Shown: positions 34,143 to 47,800 of the stretch, one piece after another
Layout: each line of letters begins with the position of its first letter
Position numbering within the stretch: position 1 is the first letter of the stretch
NCBI GenBank assembly: GCA_020726505.1
Contig: JAHLEZ010000004.1
Span: 1-64,000 of the forward strand
From: Leptodontidium sp. MPI-SDFR-AT-0119
Taxonomy: Eukaryota; Ascomycota; Leotiomycetes; Helotiales; Leptodontidiaceae
Direction: 5' to 3'
DNA length: 64,000 nt
The notes under the pieces: model-generated
Databases searched by the model: none
Told to the model about the DNA's origin: nothing
The model's input: only the letters and a program-made list of their open reading frames with translations
Program-made: the position numbers and the translations under genes

Positions 34143-34699
34143 ATTTGATTTTTTCAAGATTTTGAATGAACTTGAAGCAAAATGAACGAAAATGAGTGCT
34201 TACGATTCAAAATTGGCTGGGCTCTGATTCGTCAGATTCAAGCCCGTGACGGCAAATTCAGGAGTTCACTGAATCTTCATGAAGATTTTTCATATTTTGC
34301 CCTAATATCGACCGATGACGATGCTCTAATATGTCTAGTCTAAAATCTCCAATTATCATATCGGGCACGGTGTAGAAGCCGTAAATATCGTCGAACATAG
34401 CGTTGAAGGGGTTGGGTTTGGACTAGCGTCTGAAGATGGCCTTCTCTCTATGCTCAAGTTAGCCAATACTCTTCAATTAAGAGTAATACTCTTACCTCCA
34501 GGGTCATCTAATCGTTCAGGGATATAGCCAGGCCTCTATAAAGTGCTATTACTAAACTCCCAAACGTTCAATTTCATTGCCTCCTGAAGCAAGGTGTTGT
34601 CCCCCTAACAGTATTCTCCCTTGACTTGTCTGCTAGTCGAGGTTTTTTGGTGAGGCTCGCTTAAGGCAAGTGGCAGTGGCAGGCTCGAGCACCTAGCTC
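34143..34699. other. 3' flank of the peptidase gene, no gene recognised
   Basis: Mixed to AT-rich; contains no readable domain. It ends where LINE similarity begins. Confidence 0.45.
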
Positions 34700-37240
34700 G
34701 ACTACTGTTTATGTCACAAAAGGCAGCGAAGCAGCACGACTGTTACAAGACCAATATTTCCATGTCGCAGGAGAGTCAGCTTACATCAAGGTTTACGAGC
34801 CACGATATGGCCCGCAGAAATGCTATAGATGTCAGGAAACAGGGCACAAGGCGTACTTATACACGCAACCGCAAGTTTGTATTAGATATACTTAAGTGGG
34901 ACACTATTACAGTGATTATCAAGCAGTAATACCAAAGTGTATAATATGCGGAGGGTCACACAAATCGCTCAGCGGGAACTGCCGAACACGTCACAGCTCC
35001 CGGGATATATAAAACCTTCCCAATACTTCAATTGAATATTCGGAAGCAGCGAGAGGTACAATATAGTTTAATAAGTAATAAATAACTAAAGGATTATAGA
35101 GTAATAGCGATATCTAAGCCATATACGTGGACAGCTAATCACGTAGTAACAGCGGCTCTTATAGGACATCCGAATTGGACTAAAGTGGTGCCCACGGTCT
35201 AACGCGAGGAAAGATGGGCGTTCCGGAGCATGCTCTGGATCCGAAAGGATATTGAAGTAAAACAGGTGCCGGTATAATCGTCAGATTTAACGGCAGCGGT
35301 TTTGAGGCTGCCGGACCGATCGATACTGTTGGTATCAGTCTATATCAAACCACATGACCCAGAGGCATTGAGGGACACGACATGCAAGTTACACTAACTA
35401 ATCCAGGACACGTAATAAGATCGGCACCCGAGTGGATGTGGTACTTGCCAGAGATTTCAACCGGCATGATTAATTATAGGGAAAGGATAATGTTACTTAG
35501 GAAAGGCAAGGAGAAGCGGATCCGATCATCGACCTTATAAGTAATCACGCTCTTCGGAATTACTACTTAAGGACACGAAAACGTAATAACGGGGGAATCA
35601 CGAATCAATAATTGATATGATATTAGTCTCAAAGGAACTAGTAATATTAGTAGTAAAGTGTATAACCCATACGACCGAACATGGATTTGATCACAGAGTA
35701 ATCGAGATAACGTTTAATATTGCGACCCTAGAACGAGTCGATGAAGTAAAATTACTTTTCAAAAACGCACGTGAAATAATATAAAAGCTAAGATTGCTAT
35801 CTCCCTCTATAGGATCCCCTTCGGAGGCACCGTACAACAGCAGATCGATAGGCTAAAATAGTAATACTAGAAACAGTCTATACACTTACTCTAAAAGCTA
35901 AGCCTTTATTATATGCGAAGCGATAGTAGACCACGGATCTCACCTAGCTTTAGCGAGTCTACATATACTAAAGGAACTAAGCAAAAACTTAACGGCGAAT
36001 AAGTCACATGTTTTCAACTTAGAAAAGTAAGTAAATGATACTACTAAGGAATACTATAATACTATTAAGAGGTAGAAAAAAGCTCACTAGGATGATTTCT
36101 TCGCAAATAATATAAACATCTAGTAAGTAATAAAGTACCAGGATCCTAATAGCAGCGCCGCTTTTGATAAGATACTACTACTGACGAGAAAAGACGGATT
36201 TATTACAGAAGATAGAACTGAATAAGCAAAGGAACTATTATCGATGTTCTTTCCTTTATTACTAGCGAGGATAAAAGATAACGGACTACAACCGCAGCGA
36301 ACCGCAGTGACTATGCCTCTTATGATAATAGAAGAAGTAAAACGGAGAATTTTTGCGGCGAAGTTGTAAAAGGTGTTAGGAGATAATAAGTTACTAGCTA
36401 TAATATGGAAGCAAATATGACCAGTAGTAAAGATAGAGTGTTGCTCCTTTTTCAGATATCGTTAGATAAAAGAGAACTTCTTATAAAATAGAGAAATACT
36501 AAGATTATACTATAAAGGAAGTCGAATAAAGGAGATTATACGGTCGCGAAGGCGTGGAGGCCTATCGCGCTACTTTTCACACTTAAAAAACACTAAAATC
36601 TGTGGTTACTAAAAGAATATCGCACGTAGTAGAGACTTTTTGGTCTACTCCCTACGAGCTACTTCGGGGCTAGAAAGAAGCGCTCCGCTGAACAAGTACT
36701 CCTACTACTGCAAGAACATATTTACAATACATAGAGATTAAAGAAGGTCCTTAGCTTAGTTAGCTTCGACGTAAAAGGCGTATATAATAAGATGTATAAG
36801 GATAGACTATTGAAGAGACTTATAGTAAGAGGTATCTTAATGCGGTGGATTGATGCCTTTTGCTTAGAACGCACGGAAACTATACTAGTTAACAGCTACA
36901 CCTCTTAACAATAGCCATTGCTACAAGCAGGCTTATTGTAAAGATTACTACTCTCACTAATATTATTCCTCTTTTTCAATGCCGACTTACTCTAACACAG
37001 ATTAAGTGTAAATAGAAGATTAATAGCATTTATAAATGATTATAACGCATAAGTCACAGGGCTATTAGCAGAAGTGAACCGAGAGGGGATTCAAGCCATT
37101 ATCGACAAAGTAATAGAATAAGAGAGGCAGAGCAGAGCCACGTTCGAAGGGGACAAGATAATAATAATTTATTCCACTAAGTAATACGGCATACTTACAC
37201 TGTAAATACACGATTACACGCTAATTTAGGAAATGCATAA
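34700..37240 (+). pseudogene. Tad1-clade LINE, 5'-truncated and heavily RIPed (ORF1 end plus ORF2)
   Basis: At 34735-35010 the ORF1 end reads GESAYIKVYEPRYGPQKCYR, with knuckles KCYRCQETGHKAY and KCIICGGSHKSLSGNC. ORF2 begins near 35010 with the endonuclease: IRKQREVQ-like start, NHVVTAALIGHPNWTKVVPT, then REERWAFRSMLWIRKDIE and LRLPDRSILLVSVYIKPHD. Reverse transcriptase is at 36540-37190: AWRPIALLF, FDVKGAYNGV-like, RGILMRWIDAFCLERT, LFLFFNADLL and FINDYNA (the FVDDYNA box with Asp changed to Asn). RNase H is not found, so the 3' end is lost too. Stops every 15-30 codons and the DD-to-ND change fit RIP. Quoted strings are approximate across stop codons. Confidence 0.85.
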
Positions 37241-38859
37241 ATAAATCTGTAATATAAAAAATATATAAATCGAATTAACTTAGTATTTACTCTTTTTGCT
37301 TTGCACGTCTTCTTACTCTTACGCGTTCGGCACCTATACTCTAAATTTATGCGTGTAATAGTTAACTATAATTTCCGATTTTATACTTTTATACTTTTAT
37401 ACTTCTTATATGCTTAGGATTTATATTTTAGCTAACTTAGCCTGTGTATTTGCTTCTTCTATTTAAACTCAACGGCGATAATTGTCTTCTTATAAAACTT
37501 ACGATATAATAGGGTTTTAAAAGAAATCTCGACGAGGCTAATATCGCATATGCTTGGGCTAACTCATATGCGAGTTTAAGCCGTATCCGAGCTTATTTGG
37601 ACGTAATCTTAATAAGTCGAATTGACTAACTCAAATTGACTCCTTCGGTAATTCTACGCTAAAAGTTGGCAAAGGAAATAAAGTCGAAATGACTTAATTC
37701 AACTTCTAAATTGCGGCGGATAGGCAAATCCCCTCCTACCGCTGCTGCGATCGATTGCAGTGGAAGGTGTTATGTACTGTCTTGTTTCAACCTCGACCGG
37801 AAAAGGATTTCGATGAGGTTCAAGCCTTCATCGCGCTCAGCTTGTCTGCAGACGAAGCCTCTCCCTGACTAGGATGATATTGTCCTATGGTAAAAAGGGA
37901 ATTGGGGGGGAGCAAACTTGAGAGGCCAACGTCGGCCATAGTAATAATTCAGATGTGTGTGCCTCAAAATGAAAACTTTGAGGAGGTTCGGAGTATTTAG
38001 TAGGCATCTGGGAGCAGTTTACAGAACATTCAAGACCTCTGGAAGTGCCGGCTACAAAAGAGGGAGACTCGGAGAAGAAAATGGAAATTAGAAACAAACC
38101 GCCAATGAATCATGTGAAGAGAGGACATTGTGCTGGCTGTTCAATTTAATAGCTACATCAAGTATGATCCACCAAGAGGAATGAAGTAATCACGTACTAC
38201 CAGGAGGTAAGGGCAATTATGCCGTACAAACATATTAACAAGAACCCTTCGAGCCAGTTACTTTTCCCATCCGAAATCTTAAACCGCACTACGACAGCGG
38301 TGCACACTTCTCCGCCGCAAAACATGCAGGCACTTGTCACCTATCATCGCACTCACTATCCGCACATCGCCCCACTCATCTTTGTTCTACCCTAAAACCC
38401 TAAAACATCTTCCTCAGCACTTAGTGGACTGATACTATATATGTGGAAAGGGGTCCTCAAAGGGCTTCTGGGTATTTGTTTTCTGATGGTTTATAATTAG
38501 GTCTTCTTGTATTTTTGTCTTTCTTTCGATATGGGGTTTCCCCTCAAAATCACGTGCACTGCACTACTCTTGTCCGCACCAACGATAGGTTCATCAGTGG
38601 TTCTTATCGCGATAAGTTACACCACATTTGAGGCTTGTCTCGTGGCCAACTCCTAGCCACAGAAACCAAGCCACTTCCTAGATTTTGTTTGCAACGCTCG
38701 ACTTCGAGCCTCAACCTCAAGGCAGTCGCCCAAATCCAATCTTGAGTTTTCCATTAATTCAAGACCCTATGAGGTATTCATTTTTCCGCACTCCCACATT
38801 CTTGGAACTTCGACTATAACCTCCCAATTGATTGAATTGTATTTGTACTTTAGACTTCC
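37241..38859. other. AT-rich debris, then intergenic DNA before the giant gene
   Basis: 37241-37720 is RIP-like with no domain. From about 37730 composition is normal, and 38400-38859 should hold the promoter and leader of the DUF3638 gene. A minus-strand frame at 37885-38097 has no family resemblance. Confidence 0.45.
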
Positions 38860-41800
38860 ATGTCCTATGCGATGGCCGCGCCACCTGGGGACCTCCTAGA
38901 GTCACTCTTCAACCATATTGCGTTGCCTCCCCGTCTCCCAGGCCGACAAGATATAAGACTCGACCGAGTCGAGCGTGGCCTCGTCGAACGCCTGCTAGAT
39001 GCAACTGTCGATTTGTCACGTCTTCCACACAATGTCTCTGTCAACGAGTGGGAATCACTTCGTCGTTCTCTCGAGACTTGTAGGCGAGTCAATTCGGGTG
39101 GCAGGCTCACCAAAACCTCACTTTTGACGGCCCTGCGAGAACTGCAAGGTCGAGATTTCATCGCTCTTCATATTACGGAGCAAAATGCCGCCCTCATCAT
39201 CCGACTACAAGAAGAGTAAGTTGCACATCGTTATCTACTAGCTTCCTTCCTCCTTTGGTCCTGACTCATGTTTTCCTCATCTTTAGTGGAAATTCGGTTT
39301 TATTCGAGGCATTTGAAGCTTCTCCTTTGTCCGAAGATGTGCTTGCCTCCAAGAACGCCCTACGCTGGGACTTCCCTGGTTCCGCCGTCTCGATTTCAAT
39401 CTCCGAATACAAAAAGACCTCCTTCCAAGATGAGCTGGCGACATTCCTGGAGAGGGCAAGTACCGAGTCGATCAAAAGATTTGCTGCGCATACAAACAAA
39501 GCTGGATCCTTCGCATTTGAGAGTCGGGATACTGTCGACCCCGCGCTCATCACACAGATGCTGATGACCCTACTGGAGGTCAATGGCAGCCGAGTGTTTC
39601 CTCCACTACTTCAAAAACGCGTACGGGATGATGTTTGCTGGAGCGAAGGAGGCGAAAAGCCCTGGAGACGATGCCCTTTCTGGCTGGTGCTTCGCGTCGC
39701 CGTGCATAGACACCTGTCCGTCACCCTTGGTGGTGATGTTGGAAGAATACAATACAAATTCTTGATTTGCCTCGCCCTCTCACGCTTTCTTGGCGAGTGC
39801 CTTGGTCAGATTGGCCTTGATCTCGCGCTATTTCTGAAGACCAAGCTGTGCCGCCGTCTTGTCAAGCTTGAGGTTGACAAAGAAAGAGCTCCAGCCAACC
39901 TCTCCATTCATTACGAATACTGGTTCACGGCTCTTGAGCCAGACTTTCGCAGATATACCAACGATGCTACAGAACAGATTAGTGTGGCTTGGGAAGACTT
40001 TAAGAAGCGTATACAGCGCCCTATCCTCACCCTGCCAAAATATGCCGACCCACGGCACCTTTTCTTATCGCTGCGCAGCAGCAAAGATTATATCCAGCGA
40101 GTTTTAAACGAGCCTATTTATCGATATACTGCACCTCCGGTTGCTTCTCTCTACAAGTTGCCGCAGGATTATCAACACTCCTTCACAGTTCCAAAACCTG
40201 GGACAGCCTTCGCTAATCGATATTTCAGACTCTCTGAGATCGAGATCGAGATCGAGATTAGAGAATCGTTCGATGTGCCCGCCCTGGCCACGGATCTCTG
40301 TGAGCAACGTTGCATAGAGCTTGCTACGGAAATTGAGAATTATCTAAGCACTGTTGGGGATGCTTACGATAATAACCCCGAGCAGAAGAGTGTCATGCTC
40401 ATCACGGTCATGGAGCTTTGGGTAGCAATGGACGCATGTGCTGCAAAGATGTTCAGTTTGCTGAAGGACTACAATCCAGGAATTCCCTGTGATATTTTGG
40501 ACGACCTGCAGATAGCTCGCCTTAAGGATATTCATCGTCTTCACAAGATCCGAGAATATCTGGAAGGCAGACATGCCGCTTGCAAGGGTTCTCGGAGGAC
40601 TATCTTCAACGACCCAGGAAAAGGTTGCTTTGGAGAACGCTATTACACCGAGTCTGACGATTCTTCAAGCCTGCAAACCCTTCACCAACGAATTGAAACC
40701 GCAGCCGAACAAGCACGCACGGCCAAGGAGCAAGAATGGCAAGAAAAGACCTTGGAGTAAGGACAATCTTTCCCTCAATTATCCGAGGCCATAGCATATG
40801 CATAACAGAGCCCATGATGGACTACCACATTGACTTTCAATGGCTTCGCCAGATCTCTCTCATCAGAATCGGTGATGAACTCAGACACTACGAGAACAGG
40901 AAATGCTAACTTGAAAAACCTTTCAGGTTCAAGAAACTCGTCCAACAGGCATCCGAGGCCTCATGTGTCTTCATCACTGATGAGTTCCTAGTCAAGACTC
41001 ATGACGACAGACATTGCACAAAGTGTTACCTGGATCGCAAAGTTCGACGATTTAGAATGGATGCGCATGAACACCCATTGCCGGCAGATCCTATCCACGC
41101 CAAGACGGTGGTATTTGAACTCAGCTGTCCTAATTCTTTCGCTGCATACCGGGACTGCTCGTGGCAGATTATCAGCAGTCTGGCATTTCCAACAACACAA
41201 GTCTCGGTTTTCGAGCCTCGAGTTATACTTGGAGATTATTCTGAGCTCAAATCCTACACACAGTCAAGGTATGCAAATATCTCTTTTGCAGAGTATGAAT
41301 GACATTGTACGTCTAGCTTCGGCTATAACCATTTGTGACCATGGTCAGGTTTGGATTTTCAAGACCACATGTTGGGCTTGATTGTAAACATAGTTCCAAT
41401 GTCTGGGATTGACTCTCGACATTTAAGTCTAACTTTATTGAGGCCTTCCAAGCTCTCTCTAGCATCAACAACAAAATCGTTCTTGACAACACATTATGCA
41501 AGGCCCCGATTTCCCGTCGGTGTCGAAGACATTTGTCTCCCAAACGGCCTGAAACTTGGGTACTTCGATACGCGGCTAAAGATCTGGCCAGCTCGACTAC
41601 CACAGGCTCAAAACGCCACATTTTCGCACCACTGCCAGTTCGCTATGCCAGCAAATTCGCCATTCTCGTCTTTGAACATCTCAACCGACTTTGCTACTGA
41701 TTTGAAGGGGCCTTCTTCGTACGAAATCGTTGCTAGCCAAAGCAGGTGTCCTTCTGGGCTCAACATCCATGAATACATGTCGTTTCAAACCCTTTTATCT

Positions 41801-44800
41801 GGAAAATCTCGACGATGGCCTCAGATTTTAGTTGAACTTGGGTCTTCCAATTTGAACTTTAGTACGGAAGCAACGACGACGTTGATGACTTTTCTAGCAC
41901 TACAAATAGGTCCTGGAGATAAAGAAGATCCTTTTGGGGTTGTTCATGGAGTCTTCCGAGATGAGGCCTTTTGTAAGAGGCTTGTGGATCAGCTTGACCA
42001 GCGATTGGACGGGATCTCGTCCAACTGGCGCGAAACAAATTGCATGGAGACCTTGATCACTATTGCGCATCGGCTGTTTGAGCTTGGCGATTCAGTTTCT
42101 GCTGATGCTGTCAGGTTGCTTGAAAAAGCACGCACAGTCACCTCTAATTGGATTTCCGCATTGCGATCGGAGATCCAGGCCGGAACAGATGCAGAAACCT
42201 CTCGAAGATGCTCCCGGTATGCATTTTGGGCCGCTTTACTTTGCAGACGGACGTTTGCCTTATACGGAGATCAGCCAAGATTGCCGCCCACAGCACTTCA
42301 GAGATTCATTGAGTGCTCCGTCTCTTTGCAAGACAACATGGTCACTAATCCTGCTATGCTACCCTTGGCTTTGAAAAACGCCTTGATCCGCGACTTCAAA
42401 ATGGTCCACCAGATGAGATTCATCCTCAGGTATTCTCTTGAATCCGGTCACGACAGCCTGATATCATCGATCACTACTATCTGGCCAGATGTTGGAGGAA
42501 CCCAATCAAGGAAGTTCTCTCGATTCGAATTTCTTCCAGATCCAGATCAATGGTGGGTCCAGATCATTATTGACGCCACTTACCAAACTACGCAGCAGAC
42601 TGTGCATTTCCACCTACTAGAAGGACATCTGCTCGTCATGGGGAAACCTATTGGCAAATTGCCACCAGAATGGAGAACAGCAGGGGTTCTACAGCAGCTC
42701 TTTGGCAATCAAAGCCTGCTGATATATCCTTCATCTCTCCCTGGTATGACCTACAGGCTCGCCCTCATCAAGAACGACCACCATATTCATCTTGGGTTCC
42801 GCGACGGGGAGGTTTTTGTTAGGGCACGCGTGCGTGATACTGTTTTAGAGCTGATCCCGCCACGAGTGTTCGGGACTCTGGAACATTTCGATTTACCCGC
42901 ATCATTAGTCGACAATTGTATGCATTGGCTGGATCTCAGGACCCGAGTTATTGAGATTAGGCAACCACCAAACATATGGACGTCGAAGCAAAGCAACTGG
43001 CTCCTCGATTTTAGTACCGGCTACGCAACGCGCCGCACTTCTACTCTAGTCGATCCGCACTCTCCGTTGTTCCAACGTATTGCACGCACTTTCGAGCACT
43101 TCGAAAGCCGTCGACATTTGACGGCATTCCAGCCAGGCCAGGGTAAATTGACCGTCGAGCTGCGGCGCTTAGAGCTCTCATTCTTTGTGAATGGAAATAA
43201 CCTGTTTGAGTCTCCTCAATTGAGATCAGAGATTGATCCCAACCAAGACGCTGGTACGTGGTACGGACTGAGTTCAAAGCTCGTCCTGAGAGAAGTGGCG
43301 AAAGTGCGTGATCCAGTCACTCATTACTGGTCTTCCGTTCCACAGCGCCAAAGGAGTATTTTGGTGCCTATGGGAGACATCAGGTATAGTCGTAACGGTC
43401 AGCATATTTCCCTCTTTGCTGCGAACAACGGCGATTATGCGAAATTCACGATCAACGATGTTCTTGGACGTCTTGATTGTCCTGCTGAACCCCGACTTCT
43501 GTACTTGAAAGCCATGTATCATGCGTACACGTCGATTGTGCTCCCAGATCCTCTGACAGGCCGTACTGGAACCGAAGAGGCTTTGCATTGCTTGAAATCG
43601 GGATACTGTCAGCCGTGGACTCCCGTCACGACTGGACCCTACCAAGGACTGCAATTGATTGCGAGGCTGACTCCACGGCGAGAATACTACCCGAAGGATA
43701 TGAAAGTAATGCAAACGACTTTCTGGGACCCTCACCTGACAACAGTTATCCAGCATGACGGATATCGGGCCATCGTGGATGCGATCCTAGAGAAGTCAAA
43801 ACAGTTGTCTGTGTTCTCTCTAGAAAAGATCCAGCTGCCTCCCCTTGAGCCCGTTGGTGAGACTCACCTGATTCTGCGGAGTCGCTTACGGCGCGAGTCC
43901 TATCAACGACAAAACTCTGACTCGGATGCACTACAACCAGCCGAAGATGAGCCATATGCTGCACGAGACCGTTGGCGGGTTAGCCAAGGCCGGACTAATG
44001 TCGTTGAATGTACAAATCTCATTCGCTTGTGGCCTTCAGCACTCCAAACTACTCGAGACCTAGCTGGGATTTTGCAGAACTGGCCAACAATTGGAGGCTA
44101 TAAGGGATGCTTTGGGAAAGTCCTACTCACGGACCTCCTCGATGTGCAATGGGCGACGGACTGGGGATCCCTGGTCAATCTTTGCCGAGAATCCAGCTCC
44201 GAAGATGCTTATCGGCTGATGTTCTTGTTTGCCATCATGTCCTTCCGTCATGACGCGGATATGGATGTACTGAGGACCTTGGTTGCTTTCACTGTGCTGC
44301 AAGATATGAAAGTACTGAGTCCGCCAAAGTGGCCAGCTTACAGTCAGTTTCGACAGAACCAAGTCCCTCGAATTGACTACCTCTTACAATTGATGAAGTC
44401 TTGTCTCGTTCCATACACGGGAGATGTACGATCTACTTTTGGGTTCAATCTCAATCCAAAGCAGCGTAGGAGACTCGAGTCTGCCGAGTTAGCACATGAG
44501 AAGCAACAAGAGGCGGACTCAAAATCGCTAGCTGAGTTTCTTCTCAGGCAGTGGCCCTGCCCTGAGCCAATAATCGAGGGACTTCCCACGTCCACGCTTC
44601 TCTTGGTTGACGTGGAGAAGGCTTTGCAAGTCATCCGACCCGAGTGGCTGCGTTTGTTCCAGAACTTGGAGCATTCCGACTATGTTTCCCAAGTACAACG
44701 TGTCCTGGATTGCCATCACCGGAATCCCCGCCGCCCAGAAGAACCACTGGTTGTTGGGTTTGGAGAGCAAGAAAATTTTCAACGTTGCGACAGAGGTGGG

Positions 44801-47800
44801 ACATTTCCGACGTTACAAAAACTGCTTTCTAAGGCTATTGAAGTTAAGTACGGATGTCTCACTTTATCTCACACATTCGAGTCGAACAGGATGAGGCCAA
44901 CGTCGAACCTGAATCTAGACAATGGTAGACGACAGAAGCTTGCTCCGGTTCTGTGTCCTGAGATCCAAGAACTTGAGACCATCATTGGGATTGTTGCCAA
45001 GTCCAGATCCGCAGTCCGGCAGCAGTATGGAGAGGATCTGTTCCAAAGTCTGAAAGCGTTACAACGGTTCAGGAGCGCTTCACAGGAGCAGCAGCACAAT
45101 TCAATTAATGCAGCCAGACTAACCGCAGAAATCTCCCAGGCTCGGTTGGACATTCAAAATCAACTGGATCGCCTTCGGAAGGCATTGGAGCGGGAAGAAT
45201 CCGCTCATTGGCTGCAACAAGCTGGGCTCTGGCCATCAATTACACCCGTCACCCTGCTCGAAAACTTGCGCTCTACCTCGAGCTGCGAGTTCGGGTATGG
45301 AGTAAAGAATGACCTTCTATCCTACGCACAATCAATCACAGTATTGCAGCGACTCCTGCGGGTGGAAGATGCTCTCCAGAAGGGAAATATGCAACGGCTG
45401 ATGGAAGAGCAAGAGAACCTTGGACATTCTAATTGGAAACCACTGGATTGCCCAGATTGGCTTCTCCTTGAGATTGACTCCAATATCCTGATCCGTCCCG
45501 GTCAGATCGACGTTACTCTTGCAACGATATCCCCCGAGTCCGGGTCTAATTCAGTGTTGCAGATGAACATGGGACAGGGTAGGTTCTAATCGTTCAGTCT
45601 TCCGTCTCAATGAGCGGAGCTAACACTTTTGTGTAGGTAAGACATCATGCATTATGCCGATGGTTGCTGCAGTGCTTGCGGATGGCGGCAATCTTCTGAG
45701 GGTTGTTGTGCCCAAGCCCTTGCTGTTGCAGACTGCCCAATTACTGCACGCCCGCCTTGGCGGACTGTTAGGTAGAGAACTGAGGCATATTCCTTTCTCC
45801 CGCAAAACTCCGACCAGATCAGCAACAATTGAGGCGTTTCACAGAATTCATCGGGACACTCAAAAGTCATCAGGCATTTTGCTGGCGCTACCGGAACATC
45901 TCTTATCGTTTATGCTGTCTGGCCTACAGCGACTATCAGATGCCCGTATACCTGAGGCGGCATCAATGATCAAGGTACAAAATTGGCTCAATGGGCGTGC
46001 ACGAGACGTGCTAGATGAATGTGACAATATCTTGGCTTTGCGTACACAGTTGATCTATCCGTCTGGGTCCCAAAAGACCGTTGACGGGCATCCACTTCGG
46101 TGGGAGATTGCTGAGGCTCTACTCGGCCACGTTGATGGGCACCTCCACAATCTGCACAAGGGCTATCCTCACAGCATCGAGGTTGTTTGGCGGGAGCAAG
46201 GTAAGAGGATCTTCTCAGAAGCTGTTTGTTTTTTCTTTCAAATGATTCCAATAACTGGTAATTTTGAGATATTTAACACTGACTTTCAACGGGCGGATTC
46301 CCTGTCGTATTTTTCCTTCGCAAGGATGTCGAGGATGAGCTTATCTCCCGGCTGGTTGATGATATTTACCGTGGCCGAATATCCATCCTGCCAGAGTGCT
46401 CAAAATCCGATCGGCTGTCTATTAAAAAGTTCATCTCGGAGGCTAAAGTACCCCCTGAGGTAACGCATTCGATATCCAAGCTTTTCTCCGACAAGCCGGC
46501 TTTCAGACAAGCTATCTATCTCCTTAGAGGGTTGCTTGTCCACCGAATTCTTCTGATGACGCTTAAGAAGCGTTGGAATGTTCAATATGGGCTGCATCCA
46601 ACACGAGACCCGATCGCGGTTCCCTACCATGCCAAGGGAACTCCGAGCGATCAAGCTGAGTGGGGGCATCCAGACGTTGCAATTCTCTTGACCTGTCTCG
46701 CGTTTTACTACGACGGCTTAAACATCGCCCGTCTGCGTCAGACTCTAGAGCATGTTCTTAAATCTGACGATCCTTCTCAAGTATACGACCGATTCTCACA
46801 GAACTCAAGTCTCCCAGACTCCTTGAGAGAATGGAATGCGATTAACGTTGATGATGAGGCCCAGCTAAAAGAGATATGGCAGCATATCCGTTATAATGTT
46901 GTAGTGATCGATTACTTCTTGAACAACTTTGTTTTTCCGAGGCACGCTAAGCAATTCCAAGTCAAGTTGCAAGCTTCGGGTTGGGATATTCCGCTGTTCT
47001 CTACTAGCAATACACCTGTCAATGGAGGTTTGACCAAGACTTCTACGGCTTCAACGACCGGATTCAGTGGGACGAATGACTGGAAGGAGATGTTACCTCT
47101 AACAGTCAGTCAACGTGACCTTCCCGGACTGTCGCACACAAATGCCGAAGTCCTGACCTACCTACTCCAACCTCGAAACCGCAAGTATATTCTTGCCGCA
47201 AACTTCCGTGGAAGACATATGTCCGAGTACGAGTTGCTCGAGAAAATCTACCGGGAGCGCATCCGAGTCCTGATCGACGCCGGGGCTCAGATCTTGGAGA
47301 TGGACAATCTCAGCCTGGTAAAAGCCTGGCTTGATATTGCCCACGAAGCTCCGGCCGCCATTTACTTCGACAAGAACAATAAGCCGCAAGTCCTGTATCG
47401 AAAGGGACATCAGATTCCTCTCTTGGCGTCCCCTTACGCTGACGACTTGGGCGAATGCCTCGTTTACCTTGACGAGGCACATACTCGAGGCACGGACCTG
47501 AAGATGCCTACATATGCTCGTGGGGCTTTGACCCTTGGTCTTGGGCAGACAAAGGACCACATGGTCCAAGGTTTGTCAAGTCTCTTTATTATTTTTCCAA
47601 TCCTCCTCCTTGCCATGCTAACGTAAAATAGCTGCTATGAGGCTGCGGCAACTGGGGACCTCACAATCAATCACCTTCTTCGCCCCGCCGGAAGTTCATC
47701 AAAGCATTCTGGACCTCCGCAAGAAGACATCAGGTGACCCAATCAACTCTTACGACGTCATATGCTGGCTCTTGGAGCAGACCTGTAGCGGCATCGAGCA

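Noticed and set aside
41269..41347. Shorter intron 3 of the giant gene ending at TCAG 41348
   Set aside because: It does not connect the frames; the acceptor at 41427 restores phase and gives the family-like sequence before LASTTKSFL.
46201..46463. Retention of the intron after 46200 as the normal coding form
   Set aside because: It gives an in-frame extension with no resemblance to the family and then a stop, losing the well-conserved remainder encoded from 46293.
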